DNA of 64,000 bases from Limnohabitans sp. (GTDB taxonomy: Bacteria; Pseudomonadota; Gammaproteobacteria; Burkholderiales; Burkholderiaceae_C): contig NZ_JAAVVW010000002.1 in the NCBI RefSeq assembly GCF_023910625.1, forward strand, positions 124,001 through 188,000. Direction: 5' to 3'. Below, one piece after another: positions 33,991 to 43,172 of this stretch. Positions within the stretch are counted from its first letter, which is position 1; each line of letters starts with the position of its first letter. Made by a program: the position numbers and the translations under genes. The notes under the pieces are model-generated. The model saw only the letters and a program-made list of their open reading frames with translations, did not search any database and was not told where the DNA came from.

Positions 33991-35447
33991 AACTGCACAT
34001 CCCGGTCCCCCGCTGGCTGACGGCCTACGGCACGCGCTTCATGCCGTTTGCCGACGCGGCCTCGCCCGAACTGCCGATGGCGCGCCTGTTGCGCCTGTCG
34101 CTGTTCCAGGTGGTGATCGGCATGGTGACCGCTCTCTTGGTGGGCACGCTCAACCGGGTGATGATTGTCGAGCTGCAAGTGCCCGCTTGGTGGGTGGCGC
34201 TGGCTGTGGCCATTCCCATGGTGTTTGCCCCTCTGCGCACTTTGATCGGCTATCGCAGCGACACACACCCCTCGGCGCTGGGCCTGCGCCGCATTCCTTA
34301 CATGTGGACCGGCACCTTGCTGCTGTTTGGCGGCCTGTCCATCATGCCCTTTGCCTTGTTGCTCTTGTCCGAGCCCGATGCCGCGAACCTGTGGGTAGGC
34401 CAGCTGGGCGCATGCCTGGCTTTTGTGCTGGTGGGCACCGGCATCCAGGTCACGCAAACTGCGGGCATGGCCTTGGCGCACGATTTGGCCACCGACGACA
34501 AGCGGCCCCGCGTGGTGGCACTGCTCTACAGCATGTTGCTGGTGGGCATGATCGTCAGCAGCGCGGTGTTTGGTTGGTTGCTCGCCGACTTCAGCCCGCA
34601 AAAACTCATTCAGCTGGTGCAAGGCTGCGCCGTGGTGGTGGCGGTGATGAACCTGACCGCCTTGTGGAAACAAGAGGCCCGTGGCGTCAAGCGCGGACGC
34701 CGCGAAGCCGGTGGCTTTGCCAGCAGCTGGCGCGAACTCATGGCCGAACCTCAGATGCGCCGCTTTTTGTGGACCTTGGGCATCGGCACCTTCGCCTTCA
34801 ACATGCAAGACATCGTGCTGGAGCCCTACGCGGCAGAAATCCTGAAGCTCGATGTGGGTGCGACCAGCGCCCTCACGGGCCTGAGTGCCGGTGGCGCTTT
34901 GCTGGCTTTCTTGTTGTCGGCACGATGGTTGTCGGGTGGCATGCACGCCTGCCGCTTGGCCAGCCTGGGTGTGCTGCTGGGCTTGCCCGCATTTGCGATG
35001 GTGATTTTTTCGGGGCCGCTCGAAGCGGCCTGGATGTTTCGCATTGGCGTGGGCCTGATCGGTTTCAGCGGTGGTTTGTTTTCGGTGGGCATGCTGGTCA
35101 CCGCCATGGGCATGGCCCAAGACGGCAGCCCGCTCGGCAAACTCGGCGGCCTGGTCATCGGCACCTGGGGCGCGGTGCAAGCCACCAGCGCGGGTGCAGC
35201 GATGGCTCTTGGCGGGGCTTTGCGCGACGGAGTGTCGGTGCTGGCCATGTCGGGCGCTTTGGGCGAGGTGCTGGTCACCCCCATCACCGCCTACAGCTTT
35301 GTCTACCACCTGGAAATGTATTTGTTGTTTGTCGTGCTGGTGGCCTTGGGCCCCATGTTGCGCGCCAGCCACTTGGAAGCCAGGGCCAAAGCCCAGAGTC
35401 CCAGCACCCCCTCAACCCCATTTGGCCTGGCACAACTGCCAGGCTGA
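33987..35447 (+). CDS. lhaA: LhaA, LH1 assembly factor of the PucC family
   Basis: 486-residue 12-span MFS-like protein. It starts MKLHIPVPRWLTAYGTRFMP, then FADAASPELPMARLLRLSLF, as in LhaA. It is placed between bchM and puhA exactly as lhaA is in Rhodobacter, where it is needed for efficient LH1 assembly. Family motif VGTLNRVMIVELQVPAWWV follows span one. It starts in the bchM stop. The paralogue at 45718-47109 is the puc-operon PucC. Confidence 0.93.
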   Translation: MKLHIPVPRWLTAYGTRFMPFADAASPELPMARLLRLSLFQVVIGMVTALLVGTLNRVMIVELQVPAWWVALAVAIPMVFAPLRTLIGYRSDTHPSALGLRRIPYMWTGTLLLFGGLSIMPFALLLLSEPDAANLWVGQLGACLAFVLVGTGIQVTQTAGMALAHDLATDDKRPRVVALLYSMLLVGMIVSSAVFGWLLADFSPQKLIQLVQGCAVVVAVMNLTALWKQEARGVKRGRREAGGFASSWRELMAEPQMRRFLWTLGIGTFAFNMQDIVLEPYAAEILKLDVGATSALTGLSAGGALLAFLLSARWLSGGMHACRLASLGVLLGLPAFAMVIFSGPLEAAWMFRIGVGLIGFSGGLFSVGMLVTAMGMAQDGSPLGKLGGLVIGTWGAVQATSAGAAMALGGALRDGVSVLAMSGALGEVLVTPITAYSFVYHLEMYLLFVVLVALGPMLRASHLEARAKAQSPSTPSTPFGLAQLPG

Positions 35448-35475
35448 CGCACAGATTTTTTGAAGGAGCACAGCC

Positions 35476-36240
35476 ATGGAAACAGGCGCTATCACACAGT
35501 ACATCGATGTGGCCCAAATCGTGTTGTACATGTTCTGGGCATTCTTTGCGGGGCTGATTTATTACCTCTTGCGGGAAAACCACCGCGAGGGTTACCCCAT
35601 GGATTCAGGCCGTGAAAATGGTCCCAAAATCGAAGGCTGGCCGCCCGTGCCCGAGCCCAAGGCCTTCAAGACCCAAGACGGTCACAGCTATTTGTCGCCT
35701 GACCTGGCCCGCCCTGACGGCAGCTACAGTGGCCAACCCACTCACGGCTGGAACGGTGCCCCCCTGGAGCCTGTGGGCGACCCCTTGCTCGCGGGCGTGG
35801 GGCCTGGTGCATGGGCCATGCGCGCCGACATTCCTGACGCTGACCCGCACGGTCAGCCCAAAATCGTGCCACTGCGTGTGGCCACCGACCACTCGGTCGC
35901 CAAGCAAGACGTCGACCCACGCGGTCTGCCAGTTTGGGGAGCAGACAAAGAGATCGCAGGCACCGTGGTCGAACTCTGGGTGGACCGCATGGAAATGATG
36001 TTCCGCTACGCTGAAGTGCAACTGGCAGGCTCCGACAAACGCGTCTTGCTGCCCATGACTTTTGCGCGCATCAAGAAAGATGGCACCCATGTGCAAGCCA
36101 TCCTGGCGCACCAGTTTGCCAACGTGCCACAAACCAAGTCGAACGAACAGATCACCCTGCTCGAAGAAGAAAAGATCACGGCTTATTACGGTGCAGGCAC
36201 CTTGTACGCGACGCCTGAGCGTCAGGAACCCATCATATGA
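35476..36240 (+). CDS. puhA: photosynthetic reaction centre H subunit
   Basis: 254-residue H subunit with one N-terminal span (residues about 12-32, VLYMFWAFFAGLIYYLLREN) and a PRC-barrel cytoplasmic domain. The proton-path and quinone-side segment is typical: PKIVPLRVATDHSVAKQDVD, GLPVWGADKEIAGTVVELWVD and ending HQFANVPQTKSNEQITLLEE. A GGAG ribosome site precedes the ATG. It overlaps puhB by four bases. Confidence 0.97.
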   Translation: METGAITQYIDVAQIVLYMFWAFFAGLIYYLLRENHREGYPMDSGRENGPKIEGWPPVPEPKAFKTQDGHSYLSPDLARPDGSYSGQPTHGWNGAPLEPVGDPLLAGVGPGAWAMRADIPDADPHGQPKIVPLRVATDHSVAKQDVDPRGLPVWGADKEIAGTVVELWVDRMEMMFRYAEVQLAGSDKRVLLPMTFARIKKDGTHVQAILAHQFANVPQTKSNEQITLLEEEKITAYYGAGTLYATPERQEPII

Positions 36241-36917
36241 AAGCCACCCACGAACACGAGTGGGAGGCCTCCCCCGGCCTGCCCAGCGCCCTGCCCAAGG
36301 GCGAGCGCGTGGTCTGGCAGGGCGCGCCCGACTGGAAACGCCTGGCCATCCACGCGTTTCATGTGCGCAAAATTGCGCTGTACTTCGCGCTGATGCTGGC
36401 CGTGCAAGTGATCAACCTGACGGCCCCCGAAAGCGGCACTGGCTGGAAGCCCCTGACAGAAGTCGACTGGAAACCCCTGGTTGTGGCCGCCAGCCTCTAC
36501 GCCCTGGCCTTGGCCCTGCTCTTGGGCTCGGCCTGGATGTCGGCGCGCAGCACGCTCTACACCCTCACCAACAAGCGTGTGGTCATGCGCATCGGCATCG
36601 TGCTCACGCTGACCTTCAACCTGCCCTTCAAACGCATCGCAGGCGCTTCCCTGAAGACCCAAGGCGCAGGCACTGGCGACATCGCGCTGGCTTTGCACGC
36701 CGAAGACCGGATCGGCTGGTTCCACCTGTGGCCACACCAACGCGCCTGGCACATCACAAAACCGCAGCCCACTTTGCGCTGCGTGCCTGACAGCCAGCAA
36801 GTCGGCGAACTGCTGCTGGACCTGTGGCGTGCCGAGCGTTCGGGACAAAACTTGCAGCTGGGCGATGCGGCGGTCCCAAGCCACTCCTCGGCACCTCACC
36901 AAGGCATGCTGGCATGA
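36237..36917 (+). CDS. puhB: PuhB, reaction-centre assembly protein
   Basis: 226-residue membrane protein with a PH-like domain (bPH2). It begins with a soluble stretch (EASPGLPSALPKGERVVWQG), then spans at about 45-70 and 80-105 and ARSTLYTLTNKRVVMRIGI. PuhB dimerises and assists reaction-centre assembly in Rhodobacter. It is coupled to puhA and puhC by ATGA overlaps. Confidence 0.93.
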   Translation: MKATHEHEWEASPGLPSALPKGERVVWQGAPDWKRLAIHAFHVRKIALYFALMLAVQVINLTAPESGTGWKPLTEVDWKPLVVAASLYALALALLLGSAWMSARSTLYTLTNKRVVMRIGIVLTLTFNLPFKRIAGASLKTQGAGTGDIALALHAEDRIGWFHLWPHQRAWHITKPQPTLRCVPDSQQVGELLLDLWRAERSGQNLQLGDAAVPSHSSAPHQGMLA

Positions 36918-37414
36918 ACACCCTGCCCAAGCACGACTGGCAACCCAGCCGACCAGCCACTCATACCCAGGGCCTGAACCGGCCCATGGCCTGGATCGGG
37001 GTGATGCTGCTGGCCATGCTTGTGGCCGTGGGCCTGGCCCGCTGGTCGGGTCTGGACCCGCGCACGCCCGACGCCGCCGTGCAGTGGCAGCGCGACCTGC
37101 AATTCACAGACTTGCCGGGCGGCGACATCGCCGTGCTGGACCACCGCACCGGCCAAAAAGTGGCCGTGTTTTCTGGCGAGCAAGGTTTTTTGCGCAGCAC
37201 CTTGCGCGCACTGGCCCGTGAACGCCAGCGCGAAAGTCTGGGCAAAGAAGCCCCCTTTTTATTGATCGGTCGCGCTGACGGCCGACTGACCCTGCAAGAC
37301 CCCAGCACCGGCCAGCGCATTGACCTGGAGTCGTTTGGCCCCAGCAACGCGGCCGTGTTTGCCAGCCTGCGACTGGCAGGGCAAGACACCACGCCTACAA
37401 ACGCGCCCCGCTGA
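36914..37414 (+). CDS. puhC: PuhC, RC-LH1 assembly/organisation protein
   Basis: 166-residue protein with one N-terminal span (about residues 26-42) and a periplasmic domain carrying the PuhC pattern [20 protein letters not shown] and [17 protein letters not shown]. The real ATG is at 36914, within the puhB stop. PuhC is required for normal RC-LH1 levels in Rhodobacter. Confidence 0.92.
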   Translation: MNTLPKHDWQPSRPATHTQGLNRPMAWIGVMLLAMLVAVGLARWSGLDPRTPDAAVQWQRDLQFTDLPGGDIAVLDHRTGQKVAVFSGEQGFLRSTLRALARERQRESLGKEAPFLLIGRADGRLTLQDPSTGQRIDLESFGPSNAAVFASLRLAGQDTTPTNAPR

Positions 37415-37443
37415 TCCAGACTGAACCCGCACCGGAGAACACC

Positions 37444-38526
37444 ATGACCGCCACCGCTGTCCACACCATCGAAACCGCTGAAGACGCCAACAAAAAAGCC
37501 GTGCACGACGACATGATCAGCCCGCGCTTTTACACCACCGACTTTGCGGCCATGGACCGCATCAACATCGAGCCGGTGCGCGCCGAGTGGGACAAGATGA
37601 TGGCCGAGTACGAGGGCGACAACAACCACGACCACTTCCAGCGCGACGAAGCCTTTGCAGGCGAAGTGGCAGCAGGCATGGCCAGCCTCTCTCCCGAGAT
37701 GCGCCAGGAGTTCATGGACTTTTTGGTCAGCTCACTCACTTCGGAATTTTCTGGCTGTGTGCTCTACAACGAAATCCGCAAGAACGTCACCAACCCCGAC
37801 ATCAAGCAGCTGATGACCTATCTGGCCCGGGACGAATCGCGCCATGCGGGCTTCATCAACCTGTCGCTGCGCGACTTCAACCTGGGCATCGACCTGGGCA
37901 ACTTGAAGCGCACCAAGAAATACACTTTCTTCAAGCCCAAATACATTTACTACGCGACCTACCTGTCCGAAAAAATCGGCTACGCGCGCTACATCACCAT
38001 CTTCCGCCAGCTCGAAAAGCACCCCGAAAAACGCTTCCACCCCATCTTTCGCTGGTTTGAGTTGTGGTGCAACGACGAGTTCCGCCACGGCGAATCGTTT
38101 GCCCTGATCATGCGGGCCAACCCCAAGCTGCTGAGCGGCGGCAACAAGCTGTGGATTCGCTTCTTCTTGCTGGCTGTGTACGCTACCATGTACGTGCGCG
38201 ACCACACCCGCCCCATGCTGCACGAGGCCATGGGACTCGACTCCAGCGAATACGACTACCAGGTGTTTCGCATCACCACCGAGATCACCAAGCAGGTGTT
38301 CCCTCTGGCGCTGGACACCGACCACCCTGACTTTCGCCGCGGCCTTGAGCGTCTGTTTGCCCTTTCACAAGCCATGGAAAAAGCCAAGGCACGCGGCGGC
38401 TTGGTGGGCAAGCTGCAGCAGAGCCTGTGCGCCATCAAGGCAGCAGCCACATTTGCGCGGCTGTACTTCATGCCCGTGATTGAGCAAGACCTGTCGCCCC
38501 AGGTCCGCATGGAACCGGCATGGTGA
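37444..38526 (+). CDS. acsF: aerobic Mg-protoporphyrin IX monomethyl ester cyclase
   Basis: Oxygen-dependent diiron cyclase of 360 residues that forms ring E. Ligand motifs are seen as [27 protein letters not shown] and [13 protein letters not shown]. No anaerobic BchE is present in the window, so ring closure here would need oxygen. It lies between puhC (29 bp) and puhE (7-bp overlap), the typical position in aerobic phototrophs. Confidence 0.97.
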   Translation: MTATAVHTIETAEDANKKAVHDDMISPRFYTTDFAAMDRINIEPVRAEWDKMMAEYEGDNNHDHFQRDEAFAGEVAAGMASLSPEMRQEFMDFLVSSLTSEFSGCVLYNEIRKNVTNPDIKQLMTYLARDESRHAGFINLSLRDFNLGIDLGNLKRTKKYTFFKPKYIYYATYLSEKIGYARYITIFRQLEKHPEKRFHPIFRWFELWCNDEFRHGESFALIMRANPKLLSGGNKLWIRFFLLAVYATMYVRDHTRPMLHEAMGLDSSEYDYQVFRITTEITKQVFPLALDTDHPDFRRGLERLFALSQAMEKAKARGGLVGKLQQSLCAIKAAATFARLYFMPVIEQDLSPQVRMEPAW

Positions 38527-39302
38527 CTGAAGTCATCTGGGCCTGCGTTTTCACGGCCCTGTGCTGGTGGCTCGGCACGGGTGTGATTTTGTGGCTCGAC
38601 CGGCTGCCTGTGCGCAGCTTCCGTTTCAGCCTGGCGGGTTGGACGGTGCTTTTGGCTTTGAGTTTTTGGGGCGTGGCCCACAGCATGCAAGAGGTCAGCG
38701 TGTTCAACGCCTACCTCGCCTTTGGAAGTGTCATCCTCATGTGGGGCTGGCACGAATTGGCCTTTCTCACCGGCTGGATCACCGGCCCGCGCAAAACCCC
38801 GCTGGATGCGGGCACCACGGGTTGGCCACGATTTGTGCAGTCGGTGCAGGTCATGCTCTACCACGAGCTGGCCTTGCTGGCCAACTTTGCCGTACTGTGG
38901 TGGATGCAAGAGGGGCAAGCCAGCCATGTGGCCATTTGCACCTATGCGCTGCTGTGGTGCATGCGCCTGTCGGCCAAGCTCAATTTGTTTTTTGGCGTGC
39001 CGCAAAACGGCGCGCAATACCTGCCCACTCACCTGCAATACCTGGCCAGCTATTTCCGCACCCGCGACATGACGGCCTGGTTTGTGCTGTCCATGGGCGT
39101 GGCCATGGGCACCTGGTTCTGGCTGGTGTGGCTGGCGCAACAAGGGGCTGTGGCCATCACCACCGGCTGGGTCATGCTCGCCACGCTGCTGGGGCTGGCG
39201 ATTGTGGAACACCTCATCATGATTTTTCCGTGGCCGCTGGAGCGGTTGTGGGGTTGGGCCATGGGCCAGACCACCAAACCGGCTTTGACCTCGCCCCCCT
39301 GA
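38520..39302 (+). CDS. puhE: PuhE, DUF3623 membrane protein
   Basis: 260-residue protein with about seven spans. DUF3623 landmarks include [36 protein letters not shown] and [11 protein letters not shown]. PuhE is found in almost all PGCs and has been linked to modulation of bacteriochlorophyll production in Rhodobacter capsulatus. It starts inside the acsF 3' end and precedes crtI by 7 bp. Confidence 0.93.
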   Translation: MVTEVIWACVFTALCWWLGTGVILWLDRLPVRSFRFSLAGWTVLLALSFWGVAHSMQEVSVFNAYLAFGSVILMWGWHELAFLTGWITGPRKTPLDAGTTGWPRFVQSVQVMLYHELALLANFAVLWWMQEGQASHVAICTYALLWCMRLSAKLNLFFGVPQNGAQYLPTHLQYLASYFRTRDMTAWFVLSMGVAMGTWFWLVWLAQQGAVAITTGWVMLATLLGLAIVEHLIMIFPWPLERLWGWAMGQTTKPALTSPP

Positions 39303-39309
39303 AGGCACC

Positions 39310-40860
39310 ATGAACGCATACACCTCCGACGGCTTTACCCCACCCGGCAGCGCCCAGAGCCCCCCCCTCACAAGAGGCTCGCAGCGGCCCATGGCGGTGG
39401 TCATTGGCAGCGGCTTTGGCGGGCTGGCTGCGGCGATCCGGCTGAGCGTCAAGGGATATCAGGTCAAGGTCTTTGAAAAGCTCGACGCCCCCGGTGGCCG
39501 CGCCTATGTGCACCACCAGGACGGCTTCACCTTTGATGCAGGGCCCACCATCATCACCGCACCGTTTTTGCTCGAAGAACTCTGGGCCTTGTGCGGCAAG
39601 CGCTTTGCCGACGATGTGACGCTGGTGGCCATGGACCCCTTTTACCGCGTGCGGTTTTCTGATGGAACCTGGTTCGACTACAACGGCGACCCCGAACACA
39701 TGCGCGCCGAAGTGGCGCGCTTTGAGCCGAACGACCTGCCTGGTTACGAACGCTTTTTAGCGGAAGCCGAGCGCTGCAAGACCCTGGGCTTTGAGGGCAT
39801 GGGCGACATGGCCTTTGACAAGGTCAGCGATCTAGTGGCCGCCATCCCCGACTTCATGCGCATGGGCGCCTGGCGCAGCCTGTACAGCCTGGTGGCCAAA
39901 CACATGCGCAACGACAAGCTGCGCACCGTGATGAGCTTTCACCCCTTGCTGATCGGCGGCAACCCCTTTGCCGTGACCTGTGCTTATGCGCTCATCAACT
40001 CACTGGAACGCACCTGGGGTGTTCACTCGGCCATGGGAGGCACCGGAGCCATCGTGCGCGGTCTGGTGGGCCTGCTGCAAGAGCGCGGTGTGCAACTGCG
40101 CTGCAATGCGCCCGTCACGCAAATCCGCATCGAAAACGGCCACGCCTGTGGCGTCGAATTGCAAAACGGCGAGTTCATCGCCGCCGACATCGTGGTGAGC
40201 AATGGCGACACCGCCTGGACTTATAAAAACCTGGTGGCACCAGAGCATCGCCGCGTCTGGACTGACCGCAAGATTGCTCAAGGTAAATACTCCATGGGCC
40301 TGTTCGTTTGGTACTTCGGCACCTCGCGCCAATACAAGGAAGTGCCGCACCACATGATGGTGCTGGGCCCACGCTACAAGGGCTTGCTGCAAGACATCTT
40401 CAAGAAACACAAACTGGCCGAAGACTTCAGCCTGTATTTGCACCGCCCCACCGCCACCGACCCATCGCTCGCGCCCGAGGGCTGCGACAGCTTTTATGTG
40501 CTCTCGCCCGTGCCGCACCTGGACAGCGGCACCGACTGGCCCGCCTTTGCCGAGACCTACCGCGCCGCCATTGCCGAAAGCCTGGAGGCCAGCGTACTGC
40601 CGGGTTTGCGCGAACACATCGTGACCAGCAAAGTCACCACGCCGCAAGATTTTCACGATAATTTGTGGTCCTACAAAGGCGCAGGCTTTGGCCTGGAGCC
40701 GCTGCTGCTGCAAAGCGCCTGGTTTCGCCCACACAACCGCAGTGAAGACATTCCCGGCCTGTTCGTGGTGGGGGCCAGTACGCATCCAGGTGCTGGCGTG
40801 CCCGGCGTATTGATGTCTGCCAAAGCTTTGGAAACGGTGGTCCCCCATGTCAACGCCTGA
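39310..40860 (+). CDS. crtI: phytoene desaturase
   Basis: FAD-dependent desaturase of 516 residues that converts phytoene to neurosporene or lycopene. The dinucleotide site is VVIGSGFGGLAAAIRLSVKG near residue 30. GPTIITAPFLLEEL follows, and the C-terminal carotenoid-binding signature reads GLFVVGASTHPGAGVPGVLM. Whether it performs three or four desaturations cannot be read from the sequence. It overlaps crtB by 14 bp. Confidence 0.96.
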   Translation: MNAYTSDGFTPPGSAQSPPLTRGSQRPMAVVIGSGFGGLAAAIRLSVKGYQVKVFEKLDAPGGRAYVHHQDGFTFDAGPTIITAPFLLEELWALCGKRFADDVTLVAMDPFYRVRFSDGTWFDYNGDPEHMRAEVARFEPNDLPGYERFLAEAERCKTLGFEGMGDMAFDKVSDLVAAIPDFMRMGAWRSLYSLVAKHMRNDKLRTVMSFHPLLIGGNPFAVTCAYALINSLERTWGVHSAMGGTGAIVRGLVGLLQERGVQLRCNAPVTQIRIENGHACGVELQNGEFIAADIVVSNGDTAWTYKNLVAPEHRRVWTDRKIAQGKYSMGLFVWYFGTSRQYKEVPHHMMVLGPRYKGLLQDIFKKHKLAEDFSLYLHRPTATDPSLAPEGCDSFYVLSPVPHLDSGTDWPAFAETYRAAIAESLEASVLPGLREHIVTSKVTTPQDFHDNLWSYKGAGFGLEPLLLQSAWFRPHNRSEDIPGLFVVGASTHPGAGVPGVLMSAKALETVVPHVNA

Positions 40861-41962
40861 ACACCCCACCTCAGCACTGGAGCAACCCGTGGCCCCACGC
40901 TCACCCGCCGAGCTGAACTTTGACTCGCAAGACCTGCAAGCTTGTGTGGCCATGATGCAAGGCGGCTCCAAAACCTTTTTTGCCGCCAGCCGCTTGCTGC
41001 CGCTCCGTGTGCGCACCGCTGCCATTGCGCTCTATGCCTTTTGCCGCGTGGCCGACGACCTGGTCGACGAAGCGGTGGCGGGTGACACACCGCTCGACGC
41101 GCTACAAAACCGCCTGGACGCGATTTATGCACTCACCCCGCACGATCACGTCGAAGACCACGCCCTGAGCCTGGTGGTACAGCAACACAAATTGCCGCGC
41201 CACCTGCTCGACGCACTGATCGAAGGCTTTGCCTGGGACGCTGGCGGTCGCACTTACGACAGCATCGAAGACCTGCACGCCTATGCCGCCAGAGTGGCCG
41301 GCAGCGTGGGCGCGATGATGAGCTGGATCATGGGACCGCAAAGCATGGATACGCTGGCCCGCGCTTGCGAGCTGGGCGTGGCCATGCAACTGACCAACAT
41401 CGCCCGTGACGTGGGCCACGACGCCAGCATCGGGCGCCTGTACCTGCCGCGCCGCTGGCTGATCGAAGCGGGCGTCAACCCGGAAACCTGGAGCGCAGAC
41501 CCCTGCTTCACCCCGGCCATTGCACAGGTCATTGAGCGCTTGCTGGAAGAAGCCGACCGCCTTTACAAACAAGCGCACTCGGGTATCGCCGCCTTGCCGC
41601 CTGACTGCCGCGCCGCCATTTGCGCGGCCAGCATGATCTACGCCGAGATTGGCCACCAACTGCGCCGGGAAGGCCTGGACTCGGTCAACAAACGCACCGT
41701 GGTCAGCACCACGCGCAAACTCATGCTGTTGGCCAGCGCCTGGACCCAGGTGCACTGGATCCGCGTGAGCGACCGCACCCCAGAGCCACTGGCGGCCATC
41801 GTTGGGCTGGTGCAAGGCTGCCAAGCTGCGACGCAGCAAACCGGCAACAAAGCCTACTTTCCCAACCGCGCCATGCCCCAGCGCGTGGCCTGGATGCTCA
41901 ACCTGTTTGAGCGCCGCGAAACCGAGCGCCTGGACCGCAACGCGTTGCGCCAAACACCATGA
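40847..41962 (+). CDS. crtB: phytoene synthase
   Basis: Squalene/phytoene synthase family enzyme of 371 residues that condenses two geranylgeranyl diphosphates. The first Asp-rich motif is RVADDLVDE, near residue 68. The second is QLTNIARDVGHDASIGRLYL. YAYCHxVAG is replaced by DLHAYAARVAGSVG, within family variation. GGPP would be made by CrtE of the right-hand arm. It is coupled to the BLUF gene by an ATGA overlap. Confidence 0.95.
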   Translation: MSTPEHPTSALEQPVAPRSPAELNFDSQDLQACVAMMQGGSKTFFAASRLLPLRVRTAAIALYAFCRVADDLVDEAVAGDTPLDALQNRLDAIYALTPHDHVEDHALSLVVQQHKLPRHLLDALIEGFAWDAGGRTYDSIEDLHAYAARVAGSVGAMMSWIMGPQSMDTLARACELGVAMQLTNIARDVGHDASIGRLYLPRRWLIEAGVNPETWSADPCFTPAIAQVIERLLEEADRLYKQAHSGIAALPPDCRAAICAASMIYAEIGHQLRREGLDSVNKRTVVSTTRKLMLLASAWTQVHWIRVSDRTPEPLAAIVGLVQGCQAATQQTGNKAYFPNRAMPQRVAWMLNLFERRETERLDRNALRQTP

Positions 41963-42402
41963 GGGTGCCCAGCCACACCATCAACGTGCGGCTGCTGTAC
42001 GTGAGCCGCGCCGTTGGCCCGCAAACCACCACCATGACGACGACCATCCTGGCACAAGCGCAAGCCCACAACCCCGTGCAGGGCATCACCGGCGTGTTGT
42101 GCCAAGGACAAGGTTTTTTCTTTCAGGTCCTCGAAGGCGAGCGCAGCCGCGTCAATGCCCTGTACCGCCGCATCAGCGCCGACATCCGCCACCGCGACGT
42201 GGAAATCCTGCACTACGAAGAAATCCACGAACGCCGCTTTGGCCAATGGTCCATGGCACTCGTGCACCTGTCGGTGGACGACCCCATGGTCCGGCTGCAC
42301 CACCCCGACTTTGACCCCTATTCGGCCACTGGCGCGCAGGTCATGCAGCAGGTGATGGATTTGCTGGAGACCGGTCAGCCGATTCGGTTGCCTGCGGGTT
42401 GA
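41959..42402 (+). CDS. short BLUF-domain blue-light photoreceptor
   Basis: 147-residue protein made of one BLUF domain and a short helical tail. The flavin-site residues are all visible: Tyr in RLLYVSRA, His-Asn in QAHNPVQGITGVL, Gln in FFFQVLEGERS, and the semi-conserved Trp in RRFGQWSMAL. DIRHRDVEILHYEEIHERR matches the AppA BLUF domain closely. There is no second output domain; AppA's heme-binding part is missing. It starts in the crtB stop and ends the plus-strand photosynthesis operon, so it is made with pigment enzymes. By analogy with AppA it could act on PpsR, but this is inference. Confidence 0.93.
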   Translation: MRVPSHTINVRLLYVSRAVGPQTTTMTTTILAQAQAHNPVQGITGVLCQGQGFFFQVLEGERSRVNALYRRISADIRHRDVEILHYEEIHERRFGQWSMALVHLSVDDPMVRLHHPDFDPYSATGAQVMQQVMDLLETGQPIRLPAG

Positions 42403-42415
42403 GGCACCAGCCAAC

Positions 42416-43057
42416 TCACATCTGATCAATCGCCGTATTCACCGACGGCGCTTCCCCCGCCTTGTCCGACAGTGAAAACCGGTCTTCGGTGCGGGTGTAA
42501 AAACTCGCACCAAATCGGGCCACCGGTTTGTAATCGCGCAGGTTGACACGCCAGGCTTCGGTGTCGATCAGCCCATCACGCGCAGCCAGCCACTGGATGC
42601 GGCCAATGAAAACGTAGCGGCTGGGAGTTTCGAGCTTTTCGTGCAGCACGCACTCAAACGCAATAGGCGCTTGCTGGATGCGCGGCGGAGCAACGGTGTG
42701 CGAGGGCACAGGCGTCAAGCCCACGGCGGTCAATTCGCTCACATCGGACGGCAATGATTCGCCGCAATCGTGCATCTTCTGCGCCATGGCTTCGTCAGAC
42801 ATGTGCACCACAAATTGGCCGTTGTGCAGGATGTTGGCGGCCGTATCCTTGAGCCGGCCGTCCTGCAGTCTGTTGATGCTGATCATCAGGATGGGCGGGT
42901 CTTCCCCGATCATGTTGAACATGGAGAACGGCGCCGCATTGACCACCCCATTAGCCCCTAGCGTGGTCACCAAAGCAATGGGGCGGGGCACGATCAGACT
43001 GGCCATGAGCTTGTAGCGCTGATAACTGCTGATCTGGTCAAAGTCGACTTCGGTCAT
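42416..43057 (-). CDS. flavin reductase-like (FMN-binding split barrel) protein
   Basis: 213-residue protein with the flavin-reductase split-barrel pattern MASLIVPRPIALVTTLGANG, NAAPFSMFNMIGEDPPILM, and FVVHMSDEAMAQKMHDCG, ending with the RVNLRDYKPVARFGASFYTR type tail seen in this family. It likely binds FMN and may reduce it or act on a small substrate. The ATG at 43057 is used. It faces the BLUF gene tail to tail with 13 bp between and starts the non-photosynthetic insert. Confidence 0.85.
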   Translation of the reverse strand: MTEVDFDQISSYQRYKLMASLIVPRPIALVTTLGANGVVNAAPFSMFNMIGEDPPILMISINRLQDGRLKDTAANILHNGQFVVHMSDEAMAQKMHDCGESLPSDVSELTAVGLTPVPSHTVAPPRIQQAPIAFECVLHEKLETPSRYVFIGRIQWLAARDGLIDTEAWRVNLRDYKPVARFGASFYTRTEDRFSLSDKAGEAPSVNTAIDQM

Positions 43058-43103
43058 TAAGGGGTTCCAGGAGATGCGGGTTGAGGGAGATGCAAACACA
43101 AAA

Positions 43104-43140
43104 CGGCAGTTTCCAGTCTAGACCTTACCGGAAGCTGCCG
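43104..43140 (-). terminator. probable terminator after the TTT binding protein gene
   Basis: An 11-bp stem CGGCAGTTTCC / GGAAGCTGCCG with one G-U pair. On the minus strand it is followed by TTTTGTGTTT. It lies 33 bp past the stop of the 43173-44153 gene. Confidence 0.65.
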
Positions 43141-43172
43141 CCTTGTGCTGGCATCAAAGCCTTGGCTGGCGC

